Source: Gnetum montanum (Eukaryota; Streptophyta; Gnetopsida; Gnetales; Gnetaceae). Taken from it: a stretch of 64,000 bases of DNA. Within the stretch, counting starts at the first letter, position 1. The number at the start of each line of letters is the position of its first letter. The translations under genes and the position numbers were made by a program. The DNA lies in assembly GCA_015680685.1 (NCBI GenBank), contig MNCI01001931.1:91985-155984 (forward strand). The letters are read 5' to 3'. The notes beneath the pieces are model-generated. The model had not been told where the DNA came from. It searched no databases and was given only the letters and a program-made list of their open reading frames with translations. Positions 34,634-46,949 of this stretch are shown here, piece by piece.

Positions 34634-35693
34634 CTGAAAAAAACATTAGATGTGCTTACGAAGAGAGTTCCAGATAAATGATATAGCAATAGACAAAGCT
34701 AAGGATCAAATTGCAATAAAAGCTTTGCAAAACAAATCTAGGGTTCGCGAATCGAGATCCTTTACGTAAGTGGCAGTCGCAGTACAGTCGTTTCTGTCCG
34801 TGCTTAATAGAGATCGCCAGCAAAATTCAGTCTACAAACCACATTTTGTGGTTGAATTTCCTTCCACATTTGCACAGGATTACCGCAATGTTTTTGAAAC
34901 AGAAGCAAATGAAAAATGCAGATTGAAGAGGAACACGTATATATCTCCTACCCGGTTCAAGATAAATCACATGCAATATTTTCCTCCCAAAGATCGTTTC
35001 GCAGTCTCAGTCTATGCGTTGCCTTTTAATACGGTGCATCTCTAAGTACACCAAAAGAAAATTTAGGCACTCGTTGACGTTGAAAATTGAAATTTATTTT
35101 CTCCGTTTAAGTGTTTTATCGGCTCCGAGGCGTTGGTTTAGGGTGATCTAAACTAAAATAATTTGAATTTGACTGAGTACATACATTTTCAACATAGGGA
35201 TAAATTTAACTTAACGATCTTTTTAAAGTGTAATTATGTACAAATCCTTGTCAATTATAGCTTGATTAATAAACTTGTAAGTTTTCAAGTTACATATTGA
35301 AAGTTTAAGTAGTGCTTGGCACTACACAAGTCTTATTAAAGTATTGTAGTTGTACCAATAAGAGTGTAACATTGTCGATAAGTTTTTAGTAGGAAGTGAA
35401 AATTTGAAAGGGTGCTTCATAAAGATGAAACTGTCAAAATTGGTTCTAAGGATAAAAACTTGAAAAGTCATCCCAAAAATGTTAAATCACTCTTTTTATA
35501 TTTTGCTGGAGTTTCACCTCTCATTACTGCTTCTTTATGGTTGTACTTTGACATTTTTCTTTATAATACATTTTAATTTTTAGGGTCTAACATTGCAAGT
35601 AAGCATGTTGCTTTCAATATACCAATTTGTAAGGTGTACTTCAATCATCATTATGGTATTACCTAAGTCCTACTAAGTTATTACAATGCATAT
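34634..35693. other. Probable NDUFV1 promoter and intergenic region up to element C
   Basis: The first NDUFV1 exon and promoter are expected around 34640-35100. No TATA box was assigned. The open frame at 34770-35045 on the plus strand starts at GTG and looks accidental. Confidence 0.35.
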
Positions 35694-36015
35694 TGATGAG
35701 TCGTCGTTGGTTGGTTGGGTTGATGAGGCCTCGTTGATGCATCTCTGCATTGACAAGGCCCTGTCAACTTGGTGTTTGTTTGTTGTCTATAAATCCATGC
35801 TTACTAGCCGCATTTATGGCAATCTAGATTTCAGTAGCATTGAAGCTCTTGCATTTTTTTCATTTGAAAGTTAGAATTTTTTCCTTGAGTGACCGCAGCA
35901 AGAGTCATTGAGTGTATGGATTTTTATTCGAGCATTGTTGTATCTGAGCACGACAGTGTGTGTAGCAATAAAGATGAGCTTTCTAATAAACCTTGCAGCA
36001 CTTTGGATAGATTAG
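35694..36015 (+). repeat. 5' LTR of element C, left part
   Basis: Starts TGATGAGTC; contains a TATA box (TATAAAT at 35788) and the conserved segment with CAATAAAGATGAGC near 35967. It is cut at ATTAG by the insertion of element D and resumes at 38533. Confidence 0.85.
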
Positions 36016-36876
36016 TGATGAGAGCGGTTACTTTAATAATTAGAGTGGTTATTATTAGAATAGTTACTCCAATTATTAGAGTGGCAGGTTTTCTCTAAAA
36101 TTAGAGTGGCAATTTTTCTAAAATTACAGAGGTAGTTTCTCTAAAATACAATGCCCAGGTGCATAATAGGAAGTAATTCAAAAGATGAAGTCTAGGAAAG
36201 AAGTCTTAAAAGGAAGTCTTTTAGAAGTCAAGTTAGAGTATTTTCCAAGTGCCCGCAGCAGGAGGTCTAAGTGTGGATGGATCTTTATTCGAGCATTGTG
36301 TACCTGAGCACATCTTATGTACGGCAATAAAGACGAGCTCTTAGATTTATCCTTGCAGCACTTGAGATTTGTTTTCTTACTCATTTTCTTTATTTTATTT
36401 TCTTCTGCATTTATGTTATTTTATGCACTTTACATTTTTGTTATTAGCACACATAGTACGATCACTTCGAGCATGTGTGTAACACTTAGTAACCCAGTAA
36501 CGATTAGCGTTTGGTAATCCCAGTAGTGTTGCGCTGGTTCAGGATGTGTACAGTAAGTGAGTATGGATACTAGTGTTAGGATTAGTTAAAGCCTAGTTAA
36601 TCAGTAGTTAAGTTAAACTAGTCACTTAGTTATCTCTCTCTCTCCTCCCTTATTAATAGTAGGACATAAAAAGATAAAAGCTATAAAAATCATATGTCTC
36701 AAGCTTACTTAACCATACAATCGTGACATGTAAGTAAGTTTGGGAAGACAACGATCAACTAACCCATCCTTGTTCCACAGGGGCGCATAAGCACTTAGTC
36801 CTTGGAATTCGATTGGATCGTGTGTGAAACGCTCGTATTCGTATGGTTGAGCGTAGGGGTGCCTCGCCGCTCATCA
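36016..36876 (+). repeat. 5' LTR of element D
   Basis: TGATGAGAG...CTCATCA. U3 has repeated AATTAGAGTGG units. Compared with the 3' LTR, about 50 bases just upstream of TGCCCAGGTGCA are missing here, including the TATA box. Confidence 0.93.
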
Positions 36877-36877
36877 T

Positions 36878-36895
36878 TGGCGTCATTGCCGAGGA
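36878..36895 (+). promoter_or_regulatory. Primer-binding site of element D
   Basis: TGGCGTCATTGCCGAGGA, one base after the LTR. It matches TGGCGCCGTTGCCGGGGA, the complement of the plant tRNA-Asp 3' end used by Athila elements, at 15 of 18 positions. The three differences are all C-to-T or G-to-A. Confidence 0.75.
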
Positions 36896-37084
36896 TTTAG
36901 TTGTTTGTGCGCTAATTAGAACTTAGGAAATCATTCACATCATTTGAACGAACCCTTAGGGTTGATTGAGGAAATAATAAACAAGAGTATATTGCACACT
37001 TAATAGACAAGTATGCAATGAGGAAACATTGCATACTTATATATTCATCCTATTTCAGACCTAGGCAATGAGGAAACAAGAGCA

Positions 37085-37430
37085 CAAAGAAGCATGCTTG
37101 GGACTGAACAATTAGGAGGTAACACTATGTTACCTTCTAAGTCTCGCCAACGCAGTTGTTCATCTTGATGGAGGATAAAGGTAAAGTTTGGTATATACTC
37201 ATCAGGATGAATATATACCACTCAAACTTGTTGAGGGACTAGTGGATCAATGTCATGTGTATTACGCCGTCGACTGTTTCCTATTTCAGACCTAGGCAAT
37301 GAGGCGATCATACAAACAATGGATTGGGCTTGATAGACCGGAACTAGAGCATTTATGAAAGGAGCAAGTCTGGTGGTGTGGCTATGGATAAATAATGGAA
37401 GGTGCAATCTTAGCATTGGCAGCAACACAC
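37085..37430 (-). pseudogene. Inverted gag N-terminal fragment inside element D
   Basis: On the minus strand, opposite to the element's own direction, the reading is DIDPLVPQQV, a stop, then VVYIHPDEYIPNFTFILHQD and RWRDLEGNIVLPP. This matches the N-terminus of Gag in elements C (39244 onward) and F. A 25 bp direct repeat (37049-37073 and 37280-37304, containing CAGACCTAGGCAATGAGG) flanks part of it. Confidence 0.75.
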
Positions 37431-37656
37431 TTCATTTTCTTTCTCTACAAGCTACCAAAATAAAAGCTTGGATGTCATTTATGTACAAGTGTTCACCACA
37501 ATGGTCATGAACACTAATGTTGTAATATGCTTATTAATCCATTTACTGGGCACATTGAGTCTGTCATCCCATTCCACTGTCAGTAGTCAATTAGTCAATA
37601 ATCCCATACCTTCCTAATATTTTGTAAGGAACTCAAGGACGAGTTTTCATTTAGTC

Positions 37657-37665
37657 GTGGGGGTA
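37657..37665 (+). promoter_or_regulatory. Polypurine tract of element D
   Basis: GTGGGGGTA directly before the 3' LTR; element F has CATGGGGGTA at the same place on the minus strand. Confidence 0.65.
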
Positions 37666-38532
37666 TGATGAGAGTGGTTACTCTAATAATTAGAGTGGTT
37701 ATTATTAGAGTAGCAATTTTTCTCTAAAATTAGAGTGGCATTTTCTCTAAAATTAGAGGGGTAGTTTCTCTAAAAATAGAGTGGCAGTTTTTGTAATTAT
37801 TAAAGTAGTTGCTCCCAAGCCTATAAATATAGTGCCCAGGTGCACAATAGGAAGTAATTTAGAAGATGAAGTCTAGAAAAGAATTCTTGGAAGGAAGTCT
37901 TTTAGAAGTCAAGTTAGAGTATTTTCCAAGTGCCCACAGCGGAGGTTTAAGTGTGGAGGGATCTTTATTTGAGCATTGTGTACTTGAGCACACCTTGTGT
38001 ACGGTAATAAAGATGAGCGTTTGGATTCATCCTTATTCATTTCCTTTATTTTATTTTTTTCTGCATTTATTTTATTTTATGCACTTTACGTTTCTATTAT
38101 TAGCACACATAGTACAATCACTTCGAGCATGCATGTAACACTTGGTAACCTAGTAACGATTAGCGTTTGGTAATCCCAGTAGTGTTGCGCTGGTTCAAGA
38201 TGTGTACGGCAAGTGAGAACAGATACTGGTGTTAGGATTAGTTAAAGCCTAGTTAATCAGTAGTTAAGTTAAACTAGTCACTTAGTTATCTCTCTCTCTC
38301 CTCCTTTATTAATAGTAGGACATAAAAAGATAAAAGTTATAAAAATCATATGCCTCAAGCTTACTTAACCATACAATCATGACATACAAGTAAGTCTGTG
38401 AAGACAACGATCAATCAACTCGTCCTCATTCCACCAGGGCACATAAGCACTTAGTCCTTGGAATTTGACCGGATCGTGCGTGAAACACTCATATTCGTAT
38501 GGTTGAGCGTAGGGGTACCTCGCTGCTCATCA
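37666..38532 (+). repeat. 3' LTR of element D
   Basis: TGATGAGAG...CTCATCA. It keeps the TATA box (CCTATAAATATAG at about 37820) that the 5' LTR lacks. It is followed by the ATTAG duplication. Confidence 0.93.
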
Positions 38533-39085
38533 ATTAGTTATTTCATTTATGCATTCAATGTTTTCAATTATTTTGCAAATATTTTCTAAAAATGATTTAA
38601 TAAAGTAATTAAGCTAGATAGATTAAATACATAAGCATAACCGCTTCGAGTGTATCACATATCTGCTTGGTAATCTTAGTAGCATTATTACTTGGTACGC
38701 CTAGTAGCATAGCGCTTGGTCGCCCAACAACAAATACATGGGTTCAAGACATATACGGAAAGTGGAAATAGATACTTATGCTAGGATTAGTTAAATTCTA
38801 GTAAATAAGTTAATTTAGATTAGTTAATCAAATTACTTTTGTCCATATTTGAGCACCAATATATAAAACATCAAAATGATAAAAATCGAATGCCTCAGTT
38901 ACACTTAACCATACCAACAAATGTCACAAGTGTAATTGGGAAAACAATGATTGACCTTAAGCCTAGATTCACTTTCTAAAGGGCTAGTGCACTAGAAACA
39001 ATAAAGTCTATGGAATTTGACCAAATCGCATGTGAATGCTTTGTGATTTGTATGGTTGGACGTAGGTGTACCTTGCTACTCATCA
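38533..39085 (+). repeat. 5' LTR of element C, right part
   Basis: Continuation of the LTR after element D, beginning with the duplicated ATTAG and ending CTACTCATCA next to the primer-binding site. Confidence 0.85.
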
Positions 39086-39086
39086 T

Positions 39087-39104
39087 TGGTGCCATTGCCA
39101 GGGA
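39087..39104 (+). promoter_or_regulatory. Primer-binding site of element C
   Basis: TGGTGCCATTGCCAGGGA, one base after the LTR. It differs from the tRNA-Asp complement by three transitions (one C to T, two G to A). Confidence 0.8.
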
Positions 39105-39243
39105 CTTTTGTTTGTGGAATGTGCACTATTTAGGTATAAGTGAATATCATTAATATCATTGTACAAACCTAAAGGTCCATATCATTTCCACTATACATAA
39201 AATTATAAAAGCACATTGACAATTTTTTTTTTTTTTTTGCAAA

Positions 39244-41690
39244 ATGTCTTTTTCTTCTTGCAAGCCTAAAGATACTAAACCACTAGTCCCATAAGAATGT
39301 AAGGTGGTATACACTTATCCAGATGAGTTTGTGCTGAATTTTACTTTCATCCTACATCAAGATGAACAAATGTGATGGCATGATATGGAGGGCAATGTCA
39401 TCTTGCCCTCCAAGAGATCTATACCCAGAATGTTGTTTAAAACTCTTAAGAAGTTGGGCATAGCAGATCTTCATGAGGAGTATGTTGTGGATGGATATGA
39501 TACTCGGAACTACTATCCCACTGAAACACAACGTAAAAGAGATAAACATTAAGAGAAACTCCATGAAGCTACAAATGGGAAACATTACACTAACCCTTAT
39601 TCCTACTAGATCAAGAGGACAATGAGGATCCTCCATTGGAAGGTTCTCAACATGAAGATTCTCCACCCCTTACTACTAATGGCAAGGGTGTGAACTTGAC
39701 TCTGCAATCAGCTATTCATAAAATAGGGTTAGGAAAGAGTGATAGCCAAGGTAGGAAATCAGGTTAACATCCTAGCAATAAGGAATCTAAGGATGGTGAT
39801 CATAATAAGCATAAGAGTGGTGGTGGACATCGCGGTGGCGGTGGTAGTCCACCTTACTCTTCATCCTCTTCATCTGACGGTTCTCATGGAAGTCGTCACT
39901 AAAACAACCGTGATGAAGGTGATCAACAAAATAAAAATGACCGTGAAGGCCACCAAAATTGCAGGGGTGGTTGAAATCATCATCGACATCATCAACACAG
40001 TGATGATAATGAACCTTTATTGGTGACTCGAAGTATGCTCAACATTGCAGAGGTAGTAAAAATCCCAACCAAGCTTATGAAGGATAGCCTGATTAAGCAC
40101 CTAGATATGAACAATATCCCAATATTTGAGGGGGATACAATTCTGATCCACAGACACATCTACAAGCTTTTTAAGATGCCTATGCCTTACAGAACATAGA
40201 AAATGAGTGGCAAAAACTCAAGCTTTTCCCAAGGACACTCATTAAGGAAGCTGAAAGCTGGTACTAATTCTTGGAATCAGAATCTATTTGTAGATGGAGT
40301 ACCATGTTAGAATTATTCAATGACAAATACTAGATATACTCTAGAGTGTCTAATTTGGAAAGGCAAATCCAAGGCTAGAAACAAGGAGCATATGAAACCT
40401 TGGATGTCGTCATGGGTTGATACTACTCACTCCTACACAAATGCCCTAAGCATGGTTACTCTTAGAGGAAACAACTTTGCCAAATCATAGATGGGCTCAG
40501 AGTAGAAACAAGAAGAACACTTGGGATGTATGCCCAAGGAAGATTGTCTAAAATGAGAGCTCATTATATCCAAAGGTTAATTGAGCATGTAGCAAAAGAA
40601 GAAGGTGAGCTATGAAAAAGGGGAAGTGTTGAAGAATATAATAGGGATCCTTCCATTAGAAAATGAGAGGTCTAATTTTATGACAAGGAGGAGTCACCAC
40701 TTGATGAAGTGGTGAATAGAAAGACCTTGCCCATCCAAAAATTTATTTATAATATTTCAGCCAAGGTTGACAAGTTATGAGACTCTTTGGATGAAAAGTT
40801 TCAAACTACTTTAAAGATTGTCAAAGAATCCAAAGAGCAACATAGTGATCGTAATCACAGGAGCTGAAAAGAAGCTGAACGTGCCTACCAAAGAGGTAAG
40901 GGAAAGGTTGTTGTAGTAGAGGAAGTTGTGAAGTTTGACTCTAATGATGAAATTGAATGTAACATCTATCAATATGAACATCCAAAGGGATGTTTCCCTA
41001 TGGTGTCACACTTACAAGAGTCTAGAGTGTACACATTGAATCCTTGCCTAGCACATAGGCAAGCTCCAAGACAATTACCTTACCCTCAAGGCAATCCAAG
41101 ATAGTTCCACCTATAACAACAAGCTTACTATGCAAGTGGAACTCCTCCAAAACTATACAAACAATACCAACAGTGGTATCAACCACAATCATGGGGAATG
41201 CCACTGCCAAGGTAGCAGTACCCTTATAGGTAACTAGATCCATACAGGTACTATGTTTAGTAGCCCATCTCCCCTAGAAGTTCTATGAATCATGCATCAT
41301 TCTAGCATCACTATTACCCTCCAAAGTACCACGAAACACATTTACCATCTAATCGAGGGGAAAACCCATATCTGTATCCTTATCATCCTCCACATCCCTC
41401 TACACCTACACCTCCACCTTCAACTTAGTTACCTTCTGCTCCATCCATGTAAGGTGAAATTTCTCCATAGTCGTAAAAATGACATGCTAAAAGGGTTGTA
41501 CATTCACAACCAATTTTTCAACCAAGTGGTCTAGATAATTCATCAAGGAAACAACCTTTCCTCTGACCTTGCAGTTCTCTCTAGCCCTCACAACCTACTC
41601 TGGCTAATCATCTTGCATCTTCATCATCCTCATCCTTTGCATCAAATACCTTTAAGTGCCCTTCAAACCAAGTTCTACCTAGGATTCGCA
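39244..41690 (+). pseudogene. Gag of element C (Athila-like), degenerate
   Basis: Begins MSFSSCKPKDTKPLVP and then a stop; after it VVYTYPDEFVLNFTFILHQD aligns with Gag of element F. A histidine/serine-rich low-complexity part spans about 39800-40000. The retrotransposon Gag domain runs from about 40030 (LDMNNIPIFEGD) to about 40620 (ETRRTLGMYAQGRLSKMRAH, then VAKEEGEL). A zinc-knuckle-like CNIYQYEHPKGCFP is near 40961 and a proline-rich linker follows. Gag would form the virus-like particle. Many stops are present, most of them at positions where element F has Gln or Trp codons. Confidence 0.75.
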
Positions 41691-41699
41691 CTATAATGT

Positions 41700-42235
41700 T
41701 AACCCATGCTGTTTCTGATTGGATTAAGGTTGGTAACCTTCCTACAAAAAGATCTGATCCAGGAAGTCCACTCATCTATCTATAGATTGCTGGACAAGAG
41801 CCATGCAAAGCTCTTCTTGACTTTGGTTGTAGAGTTAACCTCATCTTCCATGACATGTATAAGGCCTAGAACCTACCACCTCTTAAGAAGAGCAACATTC
41901 ATTTAGAATTAGCAGATCAGTTGATTACTATCCCTTTAGAATTAGTAGAGGACATTATGACCGCTATTTATGGGTGGTCCTATCTTGCCGATTTTCTAGT
42001 AATCAAGGTGGACAATTGCAAAAGTGACTTCCCCATAATTATGGGAAGGGCTTGGTTAAACATGGTTGATGCACAAATGGGTATAAGAAACCTGTCTCTT
42101 GAAATATCTAAGGAAAATGAGCTAGGAAAGATTGAGAAGAAGCGTATTCTATGCATCATGTATAATGACAATGAGTGCAATTGTGTACAAAAGATTTGGT
42201 CCATCAAGAGCACATATATTAAAGCATGTAATTAG
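41700..42235 (+). pseudogene. Aspartic protease of element C
   Basis: A frameshifted retropepsin: the catalytic D-F-G is followed by CRVNLIFHDMY in one frame. The open part 41921-42235 carries IPLELVEDIMTAIYGWSYLA, FPIIMGRAWLNMVDA and LEISKENELGKI. It aligns well with the protease of element F (54623-53859). Confidence 0.8.
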
Positions 42236-42337
42236 TGTGCATAAGAAATTAATATTCAATGATGTCTATAGATAGCAGCCATAAAGCATGAGGGCACCCA
42301 GTGGCTGATAGCTGATTCAGATAGTAGCATAATATGC

Positions 42338-43920
42338 ATGGAGCCAATTGAGAGTCTAACAAGTGCATATGTTGAAGGCATGAACAAAATTGAACAAGTT
42401 CATTCCCAACTCTCTAATGAAGATGATGATACCTGTTGGGGAGAGTTGGATATCCTTGATCACTTTAAGCAAGAGCCCTTAGAACTAAAAACTTTACTGG
42501 CTAGTATAGAGTATGCATTTTTAAAGAATGGTAAACTGGTCATCATTAATACCAAATTGCTCTTGAACAAAAAGAAAATTTGTTGAAGGTGGTAAATAAA
42601 TGGTCAACAACCTTTTCTTGGTCATATCCAGAGTTAACAAGAATCAATCCAAGGATATGCTAGCATCACATCTACACTGACCTAGCCATGAAGCCTAGAA
42701 GGCAACTGCATAGGCAATTGAACACCAAATTAAAACAAATCATCAAGAAGGAGATAAAACAACTCCTTGAGGTAGGGTTCATCTATATAATCACAGATAG
42801 TGAGTGGGTTATCCCATTGGTAGTAGTACCCAAGAAGGGTGGCAAATGGTGGGTTTGCATCAACTTTAGGTTATTAAATATGGCAACATTTAAGGATCAT
42901 TTTCCTTTGCCATTTGTATATCAAGTGTTAGATACCATATCTAGGAATTGTTATTATAGTTTCTTGGATGGTTATAGTGGCTATAACCAAATCCAAATCG
43001 CACCAGAAGACTAGGCCAAGAAAACATTCATGAGTTCTTGGGGGACTTTTGCATACTGTAAGATGCTGTTTGGCCTATGCAATGCCACTATAACATTTCA
43101 ACACTTGGTCCTAAGTATCTTTCAACAAAAAATCGGTAGTGGTGTTGAAGTTTTCATGGATGAATTCTCCACCTATGGAGCTACATTTGAGCAAGCCTTG
43201 GACCAACTTGAGCAAGTATTGAAGAGATGTGTAGAGACAAACCTATGGCTCAACTAGCAAAAGAGGCATCTCATGGTCAAAGAAGGAATTTTGCTAGGGC
43301 ACCAAATTTTGCAAAAAGGGATTGAAGTAGACCCAGAAAAGATAAGGGTCATCCAAGGAATAACACATCAACCAAAGACTGTTAAAGATGTCTGGTCATT
43401 CCTTGGACACACTAGTTACTACTGGCGATTTATTGAGAATTTCTCTAAGATTGCAAAGTTGTTGGTAGAACTTACAAAGAAAGATGCACCTTTCATTTGG
43501 ACTAAGAAATGTGAACATGAATTCTAATAATTAAAGGAGAAATTCATAGAAACACCAATTCTATGAGTACTAGATTGGTTCAAACCATTCCATATCATGA
43601 TAGATGCATCTAACTATGCTTTGGAAGTGGTGCTCATGTAGTTGGACAATAAGAAACATCCATATTATATCCACTGCGTGAGTAGTAGCATTGTGGGGGT
43701 ACACTTGAATTACACCACCACAAAGAAAGAATTAATGGCAATGGTGTACATGCTAGAAAAGTTTAGACATTATGCGCTAGGTTACAAAGTGTTTGTGCAT
43801 ATAGACCATAGTGTAATTCACTTCCTTATGAATAAGCTGATGGTGAGCCCTCATGTTATACGGTGGATTGTGATCTTGTAGGAATTTGATCTTACTATGG
43901 TAGATTGAAAAGGGATTGAA
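42338..43920 (+). pseudogene. Linker, reverse transcriptase and RNase H of element C
   Basis: The protease-RT linker (42338-42586) reads CWGELDILDHFKQEPLELKT. RT spans about 42690-43530: VPKKGGKWWVCINFRLLN, catalytic YYSFLDGYSGYNQIQI, SWGTFAYCKMLFGLCNA and the active-site box VFMDEF, where the second catalytic aspartate has become glutamate. RNase H follows (43560-43920) with FHIMIDASNYALEVVL and TTTKKELMAMVYMLEKFRHY. Stops at 43012, 43255, 43525, 43638 and 43879 break the frame. Both the active-site change and the stops imply a dead element. Confidence 0.87.
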
Positions 43921-44199
43921 AATGTGGTTGTTGAGCACCTTTCTCACTTAAGATGAGATAACAAAGAGGAGGAGAGCTCGCTCTTTGATTAGTTTCCAAA
44001 CAAACTCCTCTTTAATGGAGCAATAAGTGAACAAACGCTTGAAAAAATAATATGGTATAATGACATCCTCACATATCTTCTCACCTAAGAGATGCCACAA
44101 GACTTGGATTTTAGGAAAAAATAACAATTTTTTCATCGAGTCAGATACTTCATAGAAATCAATGGACACCTTTACAAGGTATGTGCTGATGGCCAGATC

Positions 44200-45300
44200 C
44201 ATTAGTGTGTCCTTGATGAAGATCAACTATGTGTTCTCTAGGATGCTCATGAAGGGCTTTACAGAGGCCACTATGCAGGGAGATGCATGGCCATAAAAAT
44301 CCTGATGGTAGGATACTATTGGCCTATAATCTTTAGGGATGCCCACCAGTTTGTCAAGTGTTGTGAACATTGTCAACGTGACGGGGGGATGACTGCTCAC
44401 ATGGAGGGTCCTCAACAATGGATTCAACCACTATAACCTTTCGACATATGGGGCGTTGACTTCATGGGTCCCATCACACCCATGTCTAATGGGAAAGTGT
44501 ATATTATAGTAGTAGTTGACTATTGCACAAAATGGGTAGAAGCGGTAGCCATCACTAATTGTACATCATCCACTACTACCAAATTTATACAACAAAATGT
44601 CATAAATAGGTTTGGGGTGCCACATTCACTAATTTTTGATAATGGGACACATTTAATAGGTGCCACATTTAGAAAATTAATGTAATGCTTGGGGGTAGAA
44701 CATAAATTAACAACACCTTAACACCCCCAAGCCAATAGTCAAGCAGAGGTAACCAACTGGGAGATTAGAAAAATACTAACATGAACCATTAGCAAATATA
44801 GGAAGGATTGGAGTATAAAACTTGATGATGCTCTTTGGGCTTATTATTCAAATTGGAAACTTCCTATTAGATATTCTCCCTATGAGTTAGTGTACGGAAA
44901 AATTCCAACACTCCCAATTCAAATTGAGCTTTGCACACTCTAGATAGGCTATGAGTTAAACCTTGACCTAAGTCTAGCATAGAAGGAAAGATTGATCGAA
45001 ATCAAAAATCACTTAGTGGCCATATCCTTGAATGAGGTGAACAAGCCATTTAGTAAGCAACATCATGACCTTAGAATTAGGAAAGTAAAACTTCAACCTA
45101 GAGATAAGGTTCTTTATTAGAACCCCACACATGTACCCAAAAATAAAAAATTCCAAACATTGTGGGAAGGATCTTATATAATTGATCAAACCTTTCCCTC
45201 TGGGGTCATGATAATTTACAAACCTGACAACCCAAATAAAAAGTAGTTGGTCAATATCCAACAAGTCAAACCTTTCCTAGAACCAAGACCAGCCAGTGTA
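44200..45300 (+). pseudogene. Integrase of element C
   Basis: The zinc-binding domain HEGLYRGHYAG and CCEHCQRDGG is intact. The core has the DDE residues in VDFMGPITP, IFDNGTHLIG and QAEVTNWE. The C-terminal part (LQPRDKVLY) ends in a TAG. Stops occur at about 44239, 44432, 44683, 44719, 44782, 44941 and 45118. Integrase inserts the DNA copy, making the 5 bp duplications seen elsewhere in the window. Confidence 0.87.
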
Positions 45301-46222
45301 ACTACCACCTCAACAGATGGACAACCATGTTCTATTTTTTTGGATCTTCTCCCTCCAGCTCAGTTGTGAGGGAGATGGCCATCCGTGTTGACCATTATCA
45401 TGATCTCTCAGTTTTTCTACCTTTTTGGTTTTTACATTGTTGATTTTACAAATTTTTGATGTTCAAATTTTTCTAATTTTATATCATTTTTAGTACCAAT
45501 TAACTTTCTTGATTATTTTATGCTTTCTTATATATTTTACTTTATTTTGTTTCCTTTTGTTTAAGTGTGGTATTTTCTCATTTTTGCCAATAAATCTACT
45601 TTATTGTCACAAGACATAATGTTGTTGTTGCTGTTTATTAATGATGGTTTGTGCTTAATGTGTGATTGTAGATGTCTAGTTTCTATTTTTGAATTCTAAT
45701 GTCAAATGACTTTGACATGGTTTATTTTTCATGGAATAGGTAGTGAGTCCACATAATTTACCCATCCAATGAACTTTATGGTTTTCCTTATTCTAGAAAT
45801 TTGAGGTCCCTTTTCATTAAAGAAATTTTTAATCAATCAGTAACTTGGGTAGTTCTAGAATCAAGAAGGATCCAAAGGCTTGAAAAGGGTGTGACTTCGA
45901 GGGGACTCAATACTCTTTGTACTCTTCCTCTGACTTGAGTGCTTGAGTGTTTTTCACAAACTTCTTACTGTTCCATACCACCTAATAATAGGAAGATAAA
46001 TAAGTCCTCGCATGGTGTGGTTTCCATCATTAAAAAAAAACAATGGGAATTCAAAGCAAATCCCTTTAACATGAATAAGTCCTTACATGGTGTGGTTCCC
46101 ATCATTAAAAAAAACTATGGGAATTCAAAGCACATCACTTGGACAAATAAAAGGGCTACAAGCACTAGTTATGGAACTCAAAATACATGCACCTATGCTT
46201 GAAGGTTTCTTCTAACTAAGGT

Positions 46223-46245
46223 CCTCTCTCTCTCTCTCTCTCTCA
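46223..46245 (+). repeat. CT microsatellite
   Basis: About eleven CT units, uninterrupted, in the post-pol spacer of element C. Confidence 0.95.
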
Positions 46246-46949
46246 CTTCCTACTCCTCTCTCTCCTCTTTGTGGAATGATGGTTGTTTTGTGGAAGCACT
46301 CTTGTGTCTTGAGTGGGTGGATCAATCTTAAAGTGGCGATGCAAATTCACTAAAAGAAGTGGTTTTGGTTTGGACTGAGGATGGAACTCGTCGGGTCAAT
46401 TTAACCACAAATTTCACAAGGGACTTCTTATGACCTCAATTTGGAACTCCATTCCACCTTTTTTATCATCCATCCATGTTGCCATAATTCAGCTTACTGC
46501 TAGGTTCTATGTTATGCTCTATGTCTTGGTATGATGTGTTGGGATTCTTGAGAGGATTCTTTCAGCTTGGTCCTTAACTTGTCATGATCATTAAATTGAC
46601 TATGGGGCCCATAGACTCCTTAGTTGAGGTTATGCAAGGGCAAAAAGGGCATGAGATTGCTATGGGGAGGACCCACTTGCATAGCTTTTGGCTTGATTAG
46701 TTAAGGTTCCTTACCTTTGACATCACTACAATCCTATATTTTGTATTTTCCATTATGTAAATTGCTTAGTACTCCTTAATCTTTCATTGCATTCATCCAT
46801 TAAATTAATTCTTCTCCATTTTTTCAAATTTATGAACTTTAAAGTCCTCTTCTCATGATTTCATACTATTCTTGGTCTTCTAAGCTTTCATTTGATCCTA
46901 ATTTCACTAAAAAATTCCTTGTATTTTGAAATTTTGACCAAAGTCAACG

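Larger units (their letters stand above)
36016..38532 (+). mobile_element. Element D: complete 2.5 kb non-autonomous LTR element, TSD ATTAG
   Basis: Two LTRs of 861 and 867 bp flank only 789 bp of internal DNA. ATTAG occurs at 36011-36015 and 38533-38537 exactly outside the ends. It has a primer-binding site and a polypurine tract but no pol genes; the only coding trace is an inverted piece of gag. Mobilisation would have needed proteins of an autonomous relative such as element C. The D LTRs share ends, tail and AATAAAGAC segment with the other Athila-like LTRs here. Confidence 0.93.

Noticed and set aside
34770-35045. 91-codon plus-strand frame beside the NDUFV1 leader
   Set aside because: GTG start, no recognisable motif, and overlap with the probable NDUFV1 promoter.
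39739-40026. 95-codon hydrophobic frame rich in Val and Ile
   Set aside because: It is a frame-shifted reading of the His/Ser-rich low-complexity part of element C gag.
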